DNA of 64,000 nucleotides from Erysipelotrichaceae bacterium (GTDB taxonomy: Bacteria > Bacillota_I > Bacilli_A > Erysipelotrichales > Erysipelotrichaceae): positions 41,128 through 105,127 of the forward strand of contig SVBO01000004.1 in NCBI GenBank assembly GCA_015058845.1. Direction: 5' to 3'. This document shows, piece by piece, positions 46,057 to 54,613 of the stretch. Below the pieces are notes generated by a model, which saw only the letters and a list, made by a program, of their open reading frames with translations, did no database searches and had not been told where the DNA came from. The position numbers were made by a program, and so were the translations under genes. Position 1 is the first letter of the stretch; each line of letters starts with the position of its first letter.

Positions 46057-46068
46057 TGTACTTACCTC

Positions 46069-46989
46069 CTATTGATAATGTACACGTTTCTTACCCACTA
46101 AGAACTGTACATATGTAACAACAACTACACATAATAGTAATACCATACCAGCCGCACAAGCTTGCCCAGGCTTACCATACTTATACGCATAGTCATAGAT
46201 ATAATACACTAATGTATTAGTAGCATTTACTGGACCTCCACCAGTCATAACACTGATACTATCGAATACCTTGAATGACGAGATGACTGCTACTACTGAT
46301 ACGAACAGAATAGTAGGGGAGATCATTGGAAGAGTGATCTTGAAGAATGTTCTCCATTTAGGAGTATCATCCATTTCCGCTGCTTCATATACATTCGTAG
46401 GAATATTTTGAAGAGCTGCCATGATCAATAATACATAGTATCCAAGACCTTTCCAAATAGATACGATACATACTGAGAATAACGCTGTATCTGGTGAAGC
46501 TAAGAAGGAATATGGTTCAAATCCTAGTGCTGTAAGCACAGCGTTGAATAAACCGTTATTAGAATCCATTAACCATAAGAATAATGTTGATACAGATACC
46601 ATGGAGATGATATGTGGAGTAAACAAGAATGTTTGCGCAATATCATTTACCTTACGGTTTCTCTTACCATTTAACCATACTGCGATCAATACTGCTAATA
46701 CCATCGTGATACCTACAGTAACAAGTGTATAATACGCTGTATTAGTTAATGTTTGATGGAAGTCTTTAGACTCTACTAATGCTAAGTAGTTCTCCATTCC
46801 CACAAACTTAGGATTCTTAGTAATGATACTTCCATCATATAAAGATCTATAGAACATATAGAATAATGGATATACAGTAAATGCAAGCAATAATGCTACT
46901 GCAGGTAATGCTAGCATATACCCCATGATCTTTTCAGTTCTTTGGGCTTTCGCGAAATCAGACTTTACTGCTTTAGTCTTCTTAGTCAT
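46069..46989 (-). CDS. ABC importer permease, UgpA/MalF type
   Basis: About 306 residues from ATG 46989 (GGGGG 8 nt upstream; the open frame extends 7 codons). Six or seven helices and the EAA motif EAAEMDDTPKWRTFFKITLP. MTGGGPVNATNTLVYYIYDYAY is characteristic of sugar/glycerol-phosphate permeases. It overlaps the ATPase gene by 8 nt. Confidence 0.9.
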   Translation of the reverse strand: MTKKTKAVKSDFAKAQRTEKIMGYMLALPAVALLLAFTVYPLFYMFYRSLYDGSIITKNPKFVGMENYLALVESKDFHQTLTNTAYYTLVTVGITMVLAVLIAVWLNGKRNRKVNDIAQTFLFTPHIISMVSVSTLFLWLMDSNNGLFNAVLTALGFEPYSFLASPDTALFSVCIVSIWKGLGYYVLLIMAALQNIPTNVYEAAEMDDTPKWRTFFKITLPMISPTILFVSVVAVISSFKVFDSISVMTGGGPVNATNTLVYYIYDYAYKYGKPGQACAAGMVLLLCVVVVTYVQFLVGKKRVHYQ

Positions 46990-48034
46990 TCCTAGCACCC
47001 CCAAATACACTTGAGATCGTTTCTTTTAATTCATCTGTAAACTCAATACGATAAGTATCAGCACCAAATAAGTACATATGCTTATAAGCCACACCGATCT
47101 TTACCTCAGAATCTACAGGCATATCTACATCAGACTTACACATCAATACACCATACTTAGTATCTAATGAGTAAATAATTTCTGAACCTAACATTTCTCT
47201 AGTCGCAATAGTAGCATCTAGAGTAATACCTTCCTCTTTCTCCATTTCACGGAATTTGATCTTCTCAGGACGGAATCCCAACTTGATCTCTTCTGGTAAA
47301 TGACCATCGATAATATTTGTTTGAGGAGATCCTACGAATTGAGCAGTATAGATACAATTAGGATTATGATATAACTCAGCAGGACTAGATTGTTGAATGA
47401 TCTTACCCTTATGCATCAATACGATATCATCAGCCATAGACATAGCTTCCACTTGGTCATGTGTAACATACACGAAAGTAGTACCCATTCTCTTATGCAT
47501 ATTGATCAACTCAACACGCATCGCAGCACGTAACTTAGCATCTAGATTCGATAAAGGTTCATCCATCATGAATACCTTTGGTTCCTTAACCATAGCTCTT
47601 GCTAGAGCCACACGTTGACGTTGACCACCTGATAAGTTAGCAGGCATTCTTCCTAAGTACTCAGTTAGACCAACTACTTCACATACTTCCTTAATACGTC
47701 TTTCTCTCTCTTCCTTAGGGATCTTCTTATTGATCAAACCAAACTCAATATTCTCTTTCACTGACATAGTAGGATATAGGGCATAGTTTTGGAATACCAT
47801 AGAGATATCACGCTTACCAGGAGCTACATCATTTACACGAACTCCATCAATGAAAACATCTCCCTCAGTCACTGTTTCAAGACCAGTGATCATACGTAAT
47901 GTAGTAGACTTACCACATCCTGATGGACCAACTAATACTGTAAATGAACCATCTTTGATCTCTAGATTTAATCCTTCAATTACTGTATCGTTTCCATACA
48001 TTTTCTTAACATTCTTTAAAGAAATAGAGCTCAT
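46982..48034 (-). CDS. ABC importer ATPase, UgpC/MsmK type
   Basis: A 350-residue CUT1-type ATPase. Walker A GPSGCGKST is at about 37-45, the Q-loop FQNYALYP follows, the signature is LSGGQRQRVALARA, Walker B is VFMMDEPLSNLD, and the C-terminal half is the MalK-like regulatory OB domain (residues 240-350). It powers the two permeases downstream. First gene of the operon, with AGGAGG before the ATG and a promoter plus cre-like site upstream. Confidence 0.93.
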   Translation of the reverse strand: MSSISLKNVKKMYGNDTVIEGLNLEIKDGSFTVLVGPSGCGKSTTLRMITGLETVTEGDVFIDGVRVNDVAPGKRDISMVFQNYALYPTMSVKENIEFGLINKKIPKEERERRIKEVCEVVGLTEYLGRMPANLSGGQRQRVALARAMVKEPKVFMMDEPLSNLDAKLRAAMRVELINMHKRMGTTFVYVTHDQVEAMSMADDIVLMHKGKIIQQSSPAELYHNPNCIYTAQFVGSPQTNIIDGHLPEEIKLGFRPEKIKFREMEKEEGITLDATIATREMLGSEIIYSLDTKYGVLMCKSDVDMPVDSEVKIGVAYKHMYLFGADTYRIEFTDELKETISSVFGGARND

Positions 48035-48083
48035 TATATTTTCCTCCTATCTGAAATAGTATTGATACTTATATTGTAATAAC

Positions 48084-48115
48084 ATTATATACCTTTTATC
48101 TTGAAAGCGGTACCA
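48084..48115 (-). promoter_or_regulatory. importer promoter with cre (CcpA) site
   Basis: The minus-strand -10 TATAAT is at 48089-48084. The 15-mer TTGAAAGCGGTACCA at 48101-48115 (plus strand) fits the catabolite-responsive element consensus WTGNAANCGNWNNCW at every position and covers the expected -35 region. So the importer is likely repressed by CcpA or a LacI-type relative when good sugars are present. Confidence 0.6.
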
Positions 48116-48119
48116 TTTT

Positions 48120-48941
48120 CTATACATTTTTCTTTTTTTCTTCCGTATATTTCTCGATCAATCGTCTCTTCTTCGCTTCAGTAATACCGATCTTCTCACA
48201 TAAGAACAGATCTATATCCCCCAAAGCCTCTAAGAAACTCTGCATATATTCCCATTTCACAGACTCTAATACCTCGATCTCATGGATCCATTGTTCATTA
48301 GCTCCTTTATCACGCATTCTTTGTAATAGACCTGTACGATGTGCAGTATTTTGAATATTCGTATATAAATAATCTTCTTGAATAACAGTCATATCAGCCC
48401 CTAGGACATATAACAGTAAACATCCTGTTACACCCGTACGATCTTTCCCAGAAGTACAATGCCACAAGATCGCTCCCTCTTCATGTTCTAAGATCAGATC
48501 AAAGAACTCCTTGATCTTACCGATACAATACGCATCAGATGCCATCTTCGCATATAAAGTCTCTAACAACCATCTAGCACCCTTGCCTAATGCAAACTTC
48601 TTACCACGCTGGATCACTCTCTCCAAAGGATCCATCCCATGATCCTCTCTAGAAATACCCTCTTGCTCATCAGGAAAGATAGATACCTGTTTCCATACTA
48701 CATTCTCTACACAAGGATCTGGATATTCTCCAGTCTCATTATTATTTCTAAGATCAATGATCTTTGCTAGATGATACTTCTCTAGTAACTCTCTTTGATC
48801 CTTTTGGGTCATATTTGATAACTTACCACTACGGATCAATGTATTATGCTTGATCACTCTACCATTTCCTACAGGTAGACCTCCTAATTCTCTAGCATTC
48901 AATACTCCTTCGAGATGTATAATACGATTCTTATGTAACAT
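48120..48941 (-). CDS. tyrosine-protein phosphatase (PF13350 type)
   Basis: A 273-residue phosphatase from ATG 48941 (AGGAGG upstream). The catalytic P-loop HCTSGKDRTG holds the nucleophilic Cys and Arg of Cx5R. The N-terminal NARELGGLPV and IDLRNNNE segments are typical of the Tyr_phosphatase3/IphP family. It lies just upstream of the importer operon on the same strand. The importer has its own promoter, so co-function is possible but unproven. Confidence 0.9.
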   Translation of the reverse strand: MLHKNRIIHLEGVLNARELGGLPVGNGRVIKHNTLIRSGKLSNMTQKDQRELLEKYHLAKIIDLRNNNETGEYPDPCVENVVWKQVSIFPDEQEGISREDHGMDPLERVIQRGKKFALGKGARWLLETLYAKMASDAYCIGKIKEFFDLILEHEEGAILWHCTSGKDRTGVTGCLLLYVLGADMTVIQEDYLYTNIQNTAHRTGLLQRMRDKGANEQWIHEIEVLESVKWEYMQSFLEALGDIDLFLCEKIGITEAKKRRLIEKYTEEKKKNV

Positions 48942-48974
48942 ATATCCCCCTCCTATCCGAGTAATATTTTCTAG

Positions 48975-49003
48975 AGAATACCACAAATATTTACAATAAT
49001 CAA
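48975..49003 (-). promoter_or_regulatory. promoter of the tyrosine phosphatase gene
   Basis: Minus strand: -35 TTGATT (49003-48998), 17 nt, extended -10 TGGTATTCT ending at 48975. A cre-like site lies just upstream at 49010-49024. Confidence 0.55.
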
Positions 49004-49009
49004 TAGCTT

Positions 49010-49024
49010 TTTAAAGCGCTTACA
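49010..49024. promoter_or_regulatory. cre-like site between divergent genes
   Basis: TTTAAAGCGCTTACA differs from the cre consensus only at position 3 (T for G). It lies upstream of the leftward phosphatase promoter and of the rightward HAD promoter. Confidence 0.4.
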
Positions 49025-49050
49025 TTTTTATTTTCTAATTTATATTTCTT

Positions 49051-49079
49051 TTGCGTTCCCTAGGATTTATTCGTATAAT
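49051..49079 (+). promoter_or_regulatory. promoter of the HAD phosphatase gene
   Basis: -35 TTGCGT (49051-49056), 17 nt, perfect -10 TATAAT (49074-49079); transcription would begin near 49086. Confidence 0.5.
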
Positions 49080-49109
49080 AAATATACAAAGATAGAGTGG
49101 AGGTATAGT

Positions 49110-49928
49110 ATGATCAAGGCCTTATTCTTCGATCTAGATGATACATTATTAACAAGTAGTAAGAAGATCTCCGATCTCTCTTTCGAAACATTACGTACCT
49201 GTAAAGAGAAGGGGATCTATGTGTTTGTAGTCACGGCTAGAGCTCCAATGCTAGATGTCATGCTGGGTTGGGATGAGTGTGTGTATTCTTTACTAGATGG
49301 GGGTATTTATTGTAATGGTGCTTGTATCCAGTATCAAGATACTTCCCTGTATTCACTGATCGCTCCTGATATAGTAGAGAAATGTGTAGAGTGTGTTGCT
49401 AAGTATCCTGATGTACATATGGCACTTCATTTAGAGGAAGATGATCATGCGTTTAACTATGCACTCCCTGATGATATGTTAGTACCATGGGGATTGAAGA
49501 GGGAAGAGGTATGTATGATCGATGCTTCTTGTTTCGCTAAGAGTGTGAAGATATTGATCTATTCTAAGAATCTAGTAGATAATGAGCTAGTACTTCCTAG
49601 TGGATTATATAAGGAGATAGAAGAGATCTGTCAAAATAGTGCAAATGTATATCTATTAGACCAAGGTAAGACGATCCAGGTGATCGATAGAGAAGTTAAT
49701 AAGTATACTTCTGTAGAATATATTAGAGAGCGTTTAGGACTCTCTCGTGATGAGATCGCTGTGTTTGGGGATGGAGAGAATGATATCGATATGTTATCTC
49801 TATATCCCAATAGTGTAGCAATGGGGAATGCAAATGATCCTGTAAAAGAGATCGCTAAGTATATTACTCTATCGAATGATGAAGAGGGAATATCCTTTGC
49901 CATCCATGATCTACTAGAAATCATATAG
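49110..49928 (+). CDS. Cof-type HAD phosphatase
   Basis: A 272-residue HAD IIB hydrolase. Motif I is FDLDDTLL (7-14), motif II includes VTAR, the Lys motif lies in the Cof cap region, and motif IV is GDGENDIDML. Such enzymes dephosphorylate sugar phosphates or flavin/pyridoxal phosphates; the substrate cannot be assigned. GGAGG precedes the ATG. Divergent from the phosphatase/importer genes, with a shared cre-like site between. Confidence 0.92.
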   Translation: MIKALFFDLDDTLLTSSKKISDLSFETLRTCKEKGIYVFVVTARAPMLDVMLGWDECVYSLLDGGIYCNGACIQYQDTSLYSLIAPDIVEKCVECVAKYPDVHMALHLEEDDHAFNYALPDDMLVPWGLKREEVCMIDASCFAKSVKILIYSKNLVDNELVLPSGLYKEIEEICQNSANVYLLDQGKTIQVIDREVNKYTSVEYIRERLGLSRDEIAVFGDGENDIDMLSLYPNSVAMGNANDPVKEIAKYITLSNDEEGISFAIHDLLEII

Positions 49929-49931
49929 TAT

Positions 49932-49972
49932 AAAGAAAGGTGATACCTCTATCTAGAAGTATCACCTTATTA
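49932..49972. terminator. bidirectional terminator
   Basis: A 10-bp perfect stem AAGGTGATAC / GTATCACCTT (49937-49946, 49959-49968), with T-rich flanks on both strands, between convergent genes. Confidence 0.8.
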
Positions 49973-49973
49973 T

Positions 49974-50912
49974 TTATAATAGATTCCATTCACTTAAAAG
50001 ATACACCCAAGTAAATATAGTTATAACACTCACAGCTGTTGTCATCATAACAGCCTGAGAAGCTAACTCTCCATCTCCCTTCATCTGTACAGCCGTTGCG
50101 AAAGAAGAAACAGCCGTAGGAGCTCCAAACAATACCATTACAGTAGCTAGTGGAATTCCTCTATATCCTAACATACTAGCGATAGCCATCATAAGCGCAG
50201 GCCATACCACTAAACGCATAGCCGTAATGATACTTAATTTCTTAAGATTCTGTGAGATAGCAGGTAACTCAAAGACTGCTCCTAATACGATCAATCCAAT
50301 AGTATTCGCAGCACTACCCATTTCAGTGATCGTCTTCATGACTGCAGTAGGAAGAGTAATACCAGATAGCTTTAGAGCAAATCCTAGTAAAGAAGCAATG
50401 ACCATAGGATTCTTTAGAACAGAGATGATCAAAGTTCTTAGGTCTGTCTTCATATCAGCATGGAGTTGTAATGTAACTACCGCACATAGATTATATATCG
50501 GAACAAAGATCGCGATCATAGAGGTAGTCAGTACGATCGATTCATTGGGGAATAACATAGATACCACAGGGATCCCGAATAACACAGTATTCCCTCTAAA
50601 GATAGCCTGTGCCATAACACCTTTCTGATCCTCTCTATCACAAAGCTTCTCACCCATCACAATACCACTTAAGATCATAGCCACTACTCCTACACAACAT
50701 ATTAGGAAGTACTTAGGCTCTATGACACTTTCAATAGAACTAGTCATAATACTTTTAAATAAAGAACATGGGATCAATAGAGAAAAGACTAGTTTATTCA
50801 TTTGTTTCAGTGTTACTTCACTAAAGAAGTGTCTCATCTTCAAGATATATCCAACACTCACTAATAGTAACAAAGGTAATACCACATTAATTGCCGTTAT
50901 AAAGGAATTCAT
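49974..50912 (-). CDS. AEC-family transporter
   Basis: A 312-residue protein from ATG 50912 (GGGAGG upstream; the longer frame lacks a ribosome site). Ten or so membrane helices in the auxin-efflux-carrier (AEC) pattern. Features: LVFSLLIPCSLF near 42-53 and FGAPTAVSSFATAVQMKGD near the C-terminus, the usual conserved end. Bacterial members move organic acids or amino acids such as malate. No clear operon partner. Confidence 0.88.
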   Translation of the reverse strand: MNSFITAINVVLPLLLLVSVGYILKMRHFFSEVTLKQMNKLVFSLLIPCSLFKSIMTSSIESVIEPKYFLICCVGVVAMILSGIVMGEKLCDREDQKGVMAQAIFRGNTVLFGIPVVSMLFPNESIVLTTSMIAIFVPIYNLCAVVTLQLHADMKTDLRTLIISVLKNPMVIASLLGFALKLSGITLPTAVMKTITEMGSAANTIGLIVLGAVFELPAISQNLKKLSIITAMRLVVWPALMMAIASMLGYRGIPLATVMVLFGAPTAVSSFATAVQMKGDGELASQAVMMTTAVSVITIFTWVYLLSEWNLL

Positions 50913-51024
50913 AATATACCTCCCTGATCGAAAGTAATGTATCATGTTATTTGCCTTCATTATATATATCATTTCTTCTTTATGCAACATGTATAGAATA
51001 CGTTTATAGACTACCTTGGAATTT

Positions 51025-51050
51025 AAAAAGACCGTCATCAACGGCCTTTT
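51025..51050 (-). terminator. terminator of the AT-hook protein gene
   Basis: About 10-bp stem with one mismatch (AAAAGACCGT / ACGGCCTTTT), loop CATCA, followed by TTTTTAAA on the minus strand. Confidence 0.75.
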
Positions 51051-51058
51051 ACTTTTAC

Positions 51059-51742
51059 CTACTTCATCTCTAGAACATGTCCCAATCGATCTGCTAAGAT
51101 CACACTTACTTGTAATCTTTCCTTAGCAGCTAGAGGGATCTCATTCCATTGCTTACGATAGATCGGAGAATCTACTAATGCTACGCTATAATAAGCATCT
51201 CTATCCTCCATACGCTTCAAGATCTCTGTCAACTTATTTGGCAGTGGCATCTTACGCCCACGAGTTGCTTGATAGATATCTATATACCACTTCTGCATAT
51301 CCTTATGCGCCTCAATATAACGCGCATGCTCGATCGTATTCCAACCCTTTTCCTCTAACCATTCCTTGATCAAACTAGGTAGTTCATTCCCACCTTTACG
51401 GAAACGATATTGGATCTTATTACGCTCCACTTCACTCTTAGGAGGTCTTCCTCTTCTCTTAGCTTCAAAGTATGTATTCTTAGACTGTGTATCTAAATAC
51501 ATACGAACCATCAAATGAGAACCAAACCCTGTTTTTCCCTTAGGACTCTTCAAGATCTCATCTCCTTGATACATACTCTTATATATTGCCTGACAACATG
51601 TCGGCATCGTAGCATGGTAAGGAGAAAGTTTCTCATGAAGTTCTTTAGAAGTGATCTCGATATATTCTTGATCATTCTTTCTAGCTTCTTCTTTCAGTTC
51701 GCGTATTGCTTGTAGATATTCTTGTATTCCAGGTCCTTTCAT
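51059..51742 (-). CDS. AT-hook-containing protein, unknown
   Basis: A 227-residue basic protein from ATG 51742 (GAGGT upstream). The segment KRRGRPPKSEVERNK (about 96-110) is an AT-hook-like minor-groove DNA binder. The C-terminal half is helical and charged, the N-terminal half has a winged-helix-like look (HEKLSPYHATMPTCCQAIYK). I do not recognise the family. Possibly a DNA-binding regulator or nucleoid protein. Alone on the strand, between the AEC transporter gene and the accessory segment. Confidence 0.6.
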   Translation of the reverse strand: MKGPGIQEYLQAIRELKEEARKNDQEYIEITSKELHEKLSPYHATMPTCCQAIYKSMYQGDEILKSPKGKTGFGSHLMVRMYLDTQSKNTYFEAKRRGRPPKSEVERNKIQYRFRKGGNELPSLIKEWLEEKGWNTIEHARYIEAHKDMQKWYIDIYQATRGRKMPLPNKLTEILKRMEDRDAYYSVALVDSPIYRKQWNEIPLAAKERLQVSVILADRLGHVLEMK

Positions 51743-51751
51743 ATAATGCAC

Positions 51752-51969
51752 CTCATTTCTGATTCCATTGTAATATTACACAGCTGTCGAAAAATGGCAC
51801 ATTAAAGTAAAATATATAATTTATTTAAGATTCTTCTTTTAAAAGCAACATAAACATAAGCATTCCTATTTATAAGGATATCATAAACTAACATAAAATA
51901 TAATTATTCATATTTTCGATATAGTATTATATAATTTTAATAGATAATTATTCGAAAAGAAGGGAGTAC
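51752..51969. other. AT-rich spacer at the left edge of the accessory segment
   Basis: No gene supported. It carries several TATAAT-like words near 51900-51945 that could serve as -10 boxes for the leader/peptidase genes, but no good -35. Confidence 0.35.
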
Positions 51970-52053
51970 ATGAAAAACATCTATTTTTTTCAATATTTTC
52001 TAAGGATTATGGCTAATTTTTATTTTAAGAAAAGGAGAAAATTAAACTTATGA
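51970..52053 (+). CDS. 27-residue leader ORF coupled to the peptidase gene
   Basis: Starts ATG 51970 behind a GAAGGGAG site, encodes an aromatic and basic 27-mer (hydrophobic MKNIYFFQYF start, KKRRK end) and stops at 52051-52053, overlapping the ATG of the peptidase frame as ATGA. It may couple translation, or be chance. Confidence 0.35.
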   Translation: MKNIYFFQYFLRIMANFYFKKRRKLNL

Positions 52054-52873
52054 AAATAAAAAAATCTTTTTAACTATTGCTTTATTTTTATCTGTTTCAT
52101 ATATTCCTACAATTGACGCAAGTCATTTTGAAGACAATGCTTATTCAAATTATTTAGGAAACCTGTTCAATAACGAAGAATTTACTATTGAAATTCAAAG
52201 TGATGAAGTATCTCCAGCCGCTTCTTGGGTATGTGATTCTACCGGTTGCTGCACAACAGTTACTGGAAGCTACAAAAATTCAGTATATAGATATGCCCAA
52301 GCAGATTATTCGGACCCACTTTATAACTCCGAAGGAAATCCATGTTACAGTACAGACTCACAAGGAAATACAACATATTATTATATTGATAATGCTGGTT
52401 GTGTAGTAACATCTATGGCAATGATTATCAACGATATGGCTGGTTATTCAACTGTAGGAATTACTCCTGATGAAGTTAACTCTACTGTTGATTATTCTTG
52501 TAATTTCTTTGCTACAAATTATGCATCTGCATTTAGTGAATATATAGTACTAAATAATTATCGCACTACTACTATCTCATATACTGGAAACGAAATTACC
52601 CAGTTAATTGCTCCATCAATAGATAATGATACATTAGCTATTATTCGCGGCAAAAGAACAGAAATTAATAATGAAGGTAAAGAAATCACATACACTCACT
52701 ATGTTGTTGTAAATGGATATACATACTCCGAAAAAAGATATGATGATGACAGGGTTGTTAGGAATTATACTGGATTAATTATTACTGATCCAGGTGGAGC
52801 TAATAGATCATATAGTGGTTTTATTTCACTATTTCCAACTATAACAGATTACGCTGTATTTTCAAAAAAATAA
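52050..52873 (+). pseudogene. secreted C39-like cysteine peptidase, frameshifted in a poly-A tract
   Basis: From ATG 52050 the frame stops after seven codons, but the next frame is open from the same place to 52873. Adding one A to the A7 run at 52058-52064 joins them into a 274-residue protein: a signal peptide (about 1-24, cleaved near IDA), then a papain-like C39-type domain with Cys118 in AGCVVTSMAM, His217 in THYVVV and Asp247 in DPGG. All three catalytic positions are kept. The tract looks like a slippage site: phase variation, transcriptional slippage, a true loss, or a sequencing error are all open. AAGGAG lies 12 nt upstream. Confidence 0.7.
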
Positions 52874-52902
52874 ACTCTTCTGCTTGAATTAAATAAGTAC
52901 AC

Positions 52903-53442
52903 ATGAAACTAATTCAATTTATACTATGTTCATTCATAATCTGTTATTGTTTATGTGGATGCACCACACAAAGTCGAAATAATTCTAATACTTCAAACCC
53001 TTTAGAATGCCAATATAATAGTTATATAGATGATAATTATTATATATTAAGTGATAAGATCATATATTTAAGTCATTTGGCTAAAGAAATAAAGAATTTA
53101 AATATTGAGATCAATACTGAAAATAATACATTAGAAATGTACTATGTGAACTGTAATGTAAAGTATTTAGTTACAACTTTATATATTCTTTCTTTAGAAG
53201 AATATGATCTAGGAGATAATACTATTCAGGATCAGAAATTATTAGATTTCTTAGGTGATGATCTAGAGATCTATACTACACTTACAAACTATACTATCGT
53301 GGGTACTAAAGATACTATACTATTTGAAAGAGGTGTTGGATCACCTAATATAGAAGATGATCTCACAAAAGAATATTATGTATTGTTAGATTCTCTATTC
53401 AACTTTAATGAAATTACTTTACTATTTGAGAAGATAGAATAA
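52903..53442 (+). CDS. lipoprotein of unknown function next to the peptidase
   Basis: A 179-residue protein with signal peptide and lipobox CGC (Cys20 in LCGCT). It begins 29 nt after the peptidase stop on the same strand, so is probably co-transcribed. The mature part is rich in Asn, Tyr, Leu and Glu, with no family known to me. Its AT content is high, like the peptidase. A partner, inhibitor or immunity protein for the peptidase is one guess. Confidence 0.6.
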   Translation: MKLIQFILCSFIICYCLCGCTTQSRNNSNTSNPLECQYNSYIDDNYYILSDKIIYLSHLAKEIKNLNIEINTENNTLEMYYVNCNVKYLVTTLYILSLEEYDLGDNTIQDQKLLDFLGDDLEIYTTLTNYTIVGTKDTILFERGVGSPNIEDDLTKEYYVLLDSLFNFNEITLLFEKIE

Positions 53443-53470
53443 CTAAAAGAACATAAACATCTATATCTAT

Positions 53471-53500
53471 ACGGTACGAGAAGCATCGTACCGTTTCTTA
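53471..53500 (+). terminator. terminator of the peptidase-lipoprotein unit
   Basis: Perfect 9-bp stem ACGGTACGA / TCGTACCGT with a 6-nt loop, then TTCTTATATT. Confidence 0.85.
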
Positions 53501-53546
53501 TATTCACTTTTCCTATTTTCTTATTTAAAACTTATGATAAACTATA

Positions 53547-53562
53547 TTGTATAGATATACAA
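53547..53562 (+). promoter_or_regulatory. 16-bp palindrome before the HNH gene
   Basis: TTGTATA and its complement TATACAA flank GA. It lies 27 nt before the HNH start codon, where the transcription start should be, and could be an operator. Confidence 0.35.
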
Positions 53563-53588
53563 CAATGTGATGAATGGAGGTGTTCCTC

Positions 53589-54602
53589 ATGAAAAGCATA
53601 GAGTTCAAGAAAGTATTAACTATCATTGATAAGAAAGAAAATACTTTATGTTCTATTGAAGAGTTAAGAGAATGTTTACGACAAGAGAAAGATATATATA
53701 TAAGTGATCAAGAGATCGATGATGTGATCCAATATCTATTAGATACTAAGTGTATTCAGGTAGATCATTATGTAGAGTTGAGAGCTCCTATTAGTCTATA
53801 TGCTCGTTCTAAGTATCATTCTTTATGTGAGAGGATCTGTTTATTTGAATATCTTCTGAATGATCCTAGGTTCATGGAATTCTATACACAGAATCGTAAT
53901 AAGATGTTTGCTAAGTGGGAATTACAGGAGGTTCTTTCTGCTCATAAGTTATTATGGAATGATATCCTAGATAGTAAGATCTTTGTAGAGGTATATGCGG
54001 ATCTTGCTTTTAATAGTGATATCTTAGAAGCAGGAGATCTGATCGTAGAAGAGATCAAGAAGCCTTGGTATATCGTATCTCCGATCGTATATGCCCATTA
54101 CATCGATTCTACGATCCATTATGAGGGAATAGAGCTTAAGAATACAGATTCTGCTGTTGTAGACTATGAAGCCATGCCTTATATCAAGAAGATCTTACCT
54201 ATTAGAGGTATACCAACGAATCGTTCTTTATCAGAGGGTCTACAGAATGTGTATAAAGATACCTTAATGCAAGAATATCATTCTAAATGTCCGATCTGTG
54301 GGATCCATATTCCTCAATTATTGATTGCTTCTCATATCAAGCCATTTAGAGATTGTGGACATTTAATTGAGAGTAGTGATCATAGTAATGGGATCTTATT
54401 ATGTAAGAACCATGATTTCTTATTTGACCAAGGATATCTATCCTTTGATGATACAGGTAAGATCATGATCTCTACTGAATTAATAGAAGCAGACTATCCT
54501 GCCATGTATATTACACCTGAGTATCATTTACCAGAGCATCTAATGACACCTAGAAGAAAACAATTCTTGAAATATCATCGTGCGACTTATTTCAGAAAGT
54601 AG
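53589..54602 (+). CDS. HNH endonuclease
   Basis: A 337-residue protein from ATG 53589 with GGAGG 8 nt upstream. The C-terminal HNH module reads CPICG (zinc), ASHIKPF (catalytic His), SNGILLCKNHDFLFDQG, and belongs to the HNH_2 (PF13391)-like group. The N-terminal half is helical, possibly a winged helix in residues 1-60. Relatives occur in restriction or phage-defence systems, but no methylase or helicase is next to it. It follows the palindrome at 53547-53562. Confidence 0.82.
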   Translation: MKSIEFKKVLTIIDKKENTLCSIEELRECLRQEKDIYISDQEIDDVIQYLLDTKCIQVDHYVELRAPISLYARSKYHSLCERICLFEYLLNDPRFMEFYTQNRNKMFAKWELQEVLSAHKLLWNDILDSKIFVEVYADLAFNSDILEAGDLIVEEIKKPWYIVSPIVYAHYIDSTIHYEGIELKNTDSAVVDYEAMPYIKKILPIRGIPTNRSLSEGLQNVYKDTLMQEYHSKCPICGIHIPQLLIASHIKPFRDCGHLIESSDHSNGILLCKNHDFLFDQGYLSFDDTGKIMISTELIEADYPAMYITPEYHLPEHLMTPRRKQFLKYHRATYFRK

Positions 54603-54613
54603 AGGGTATATGT

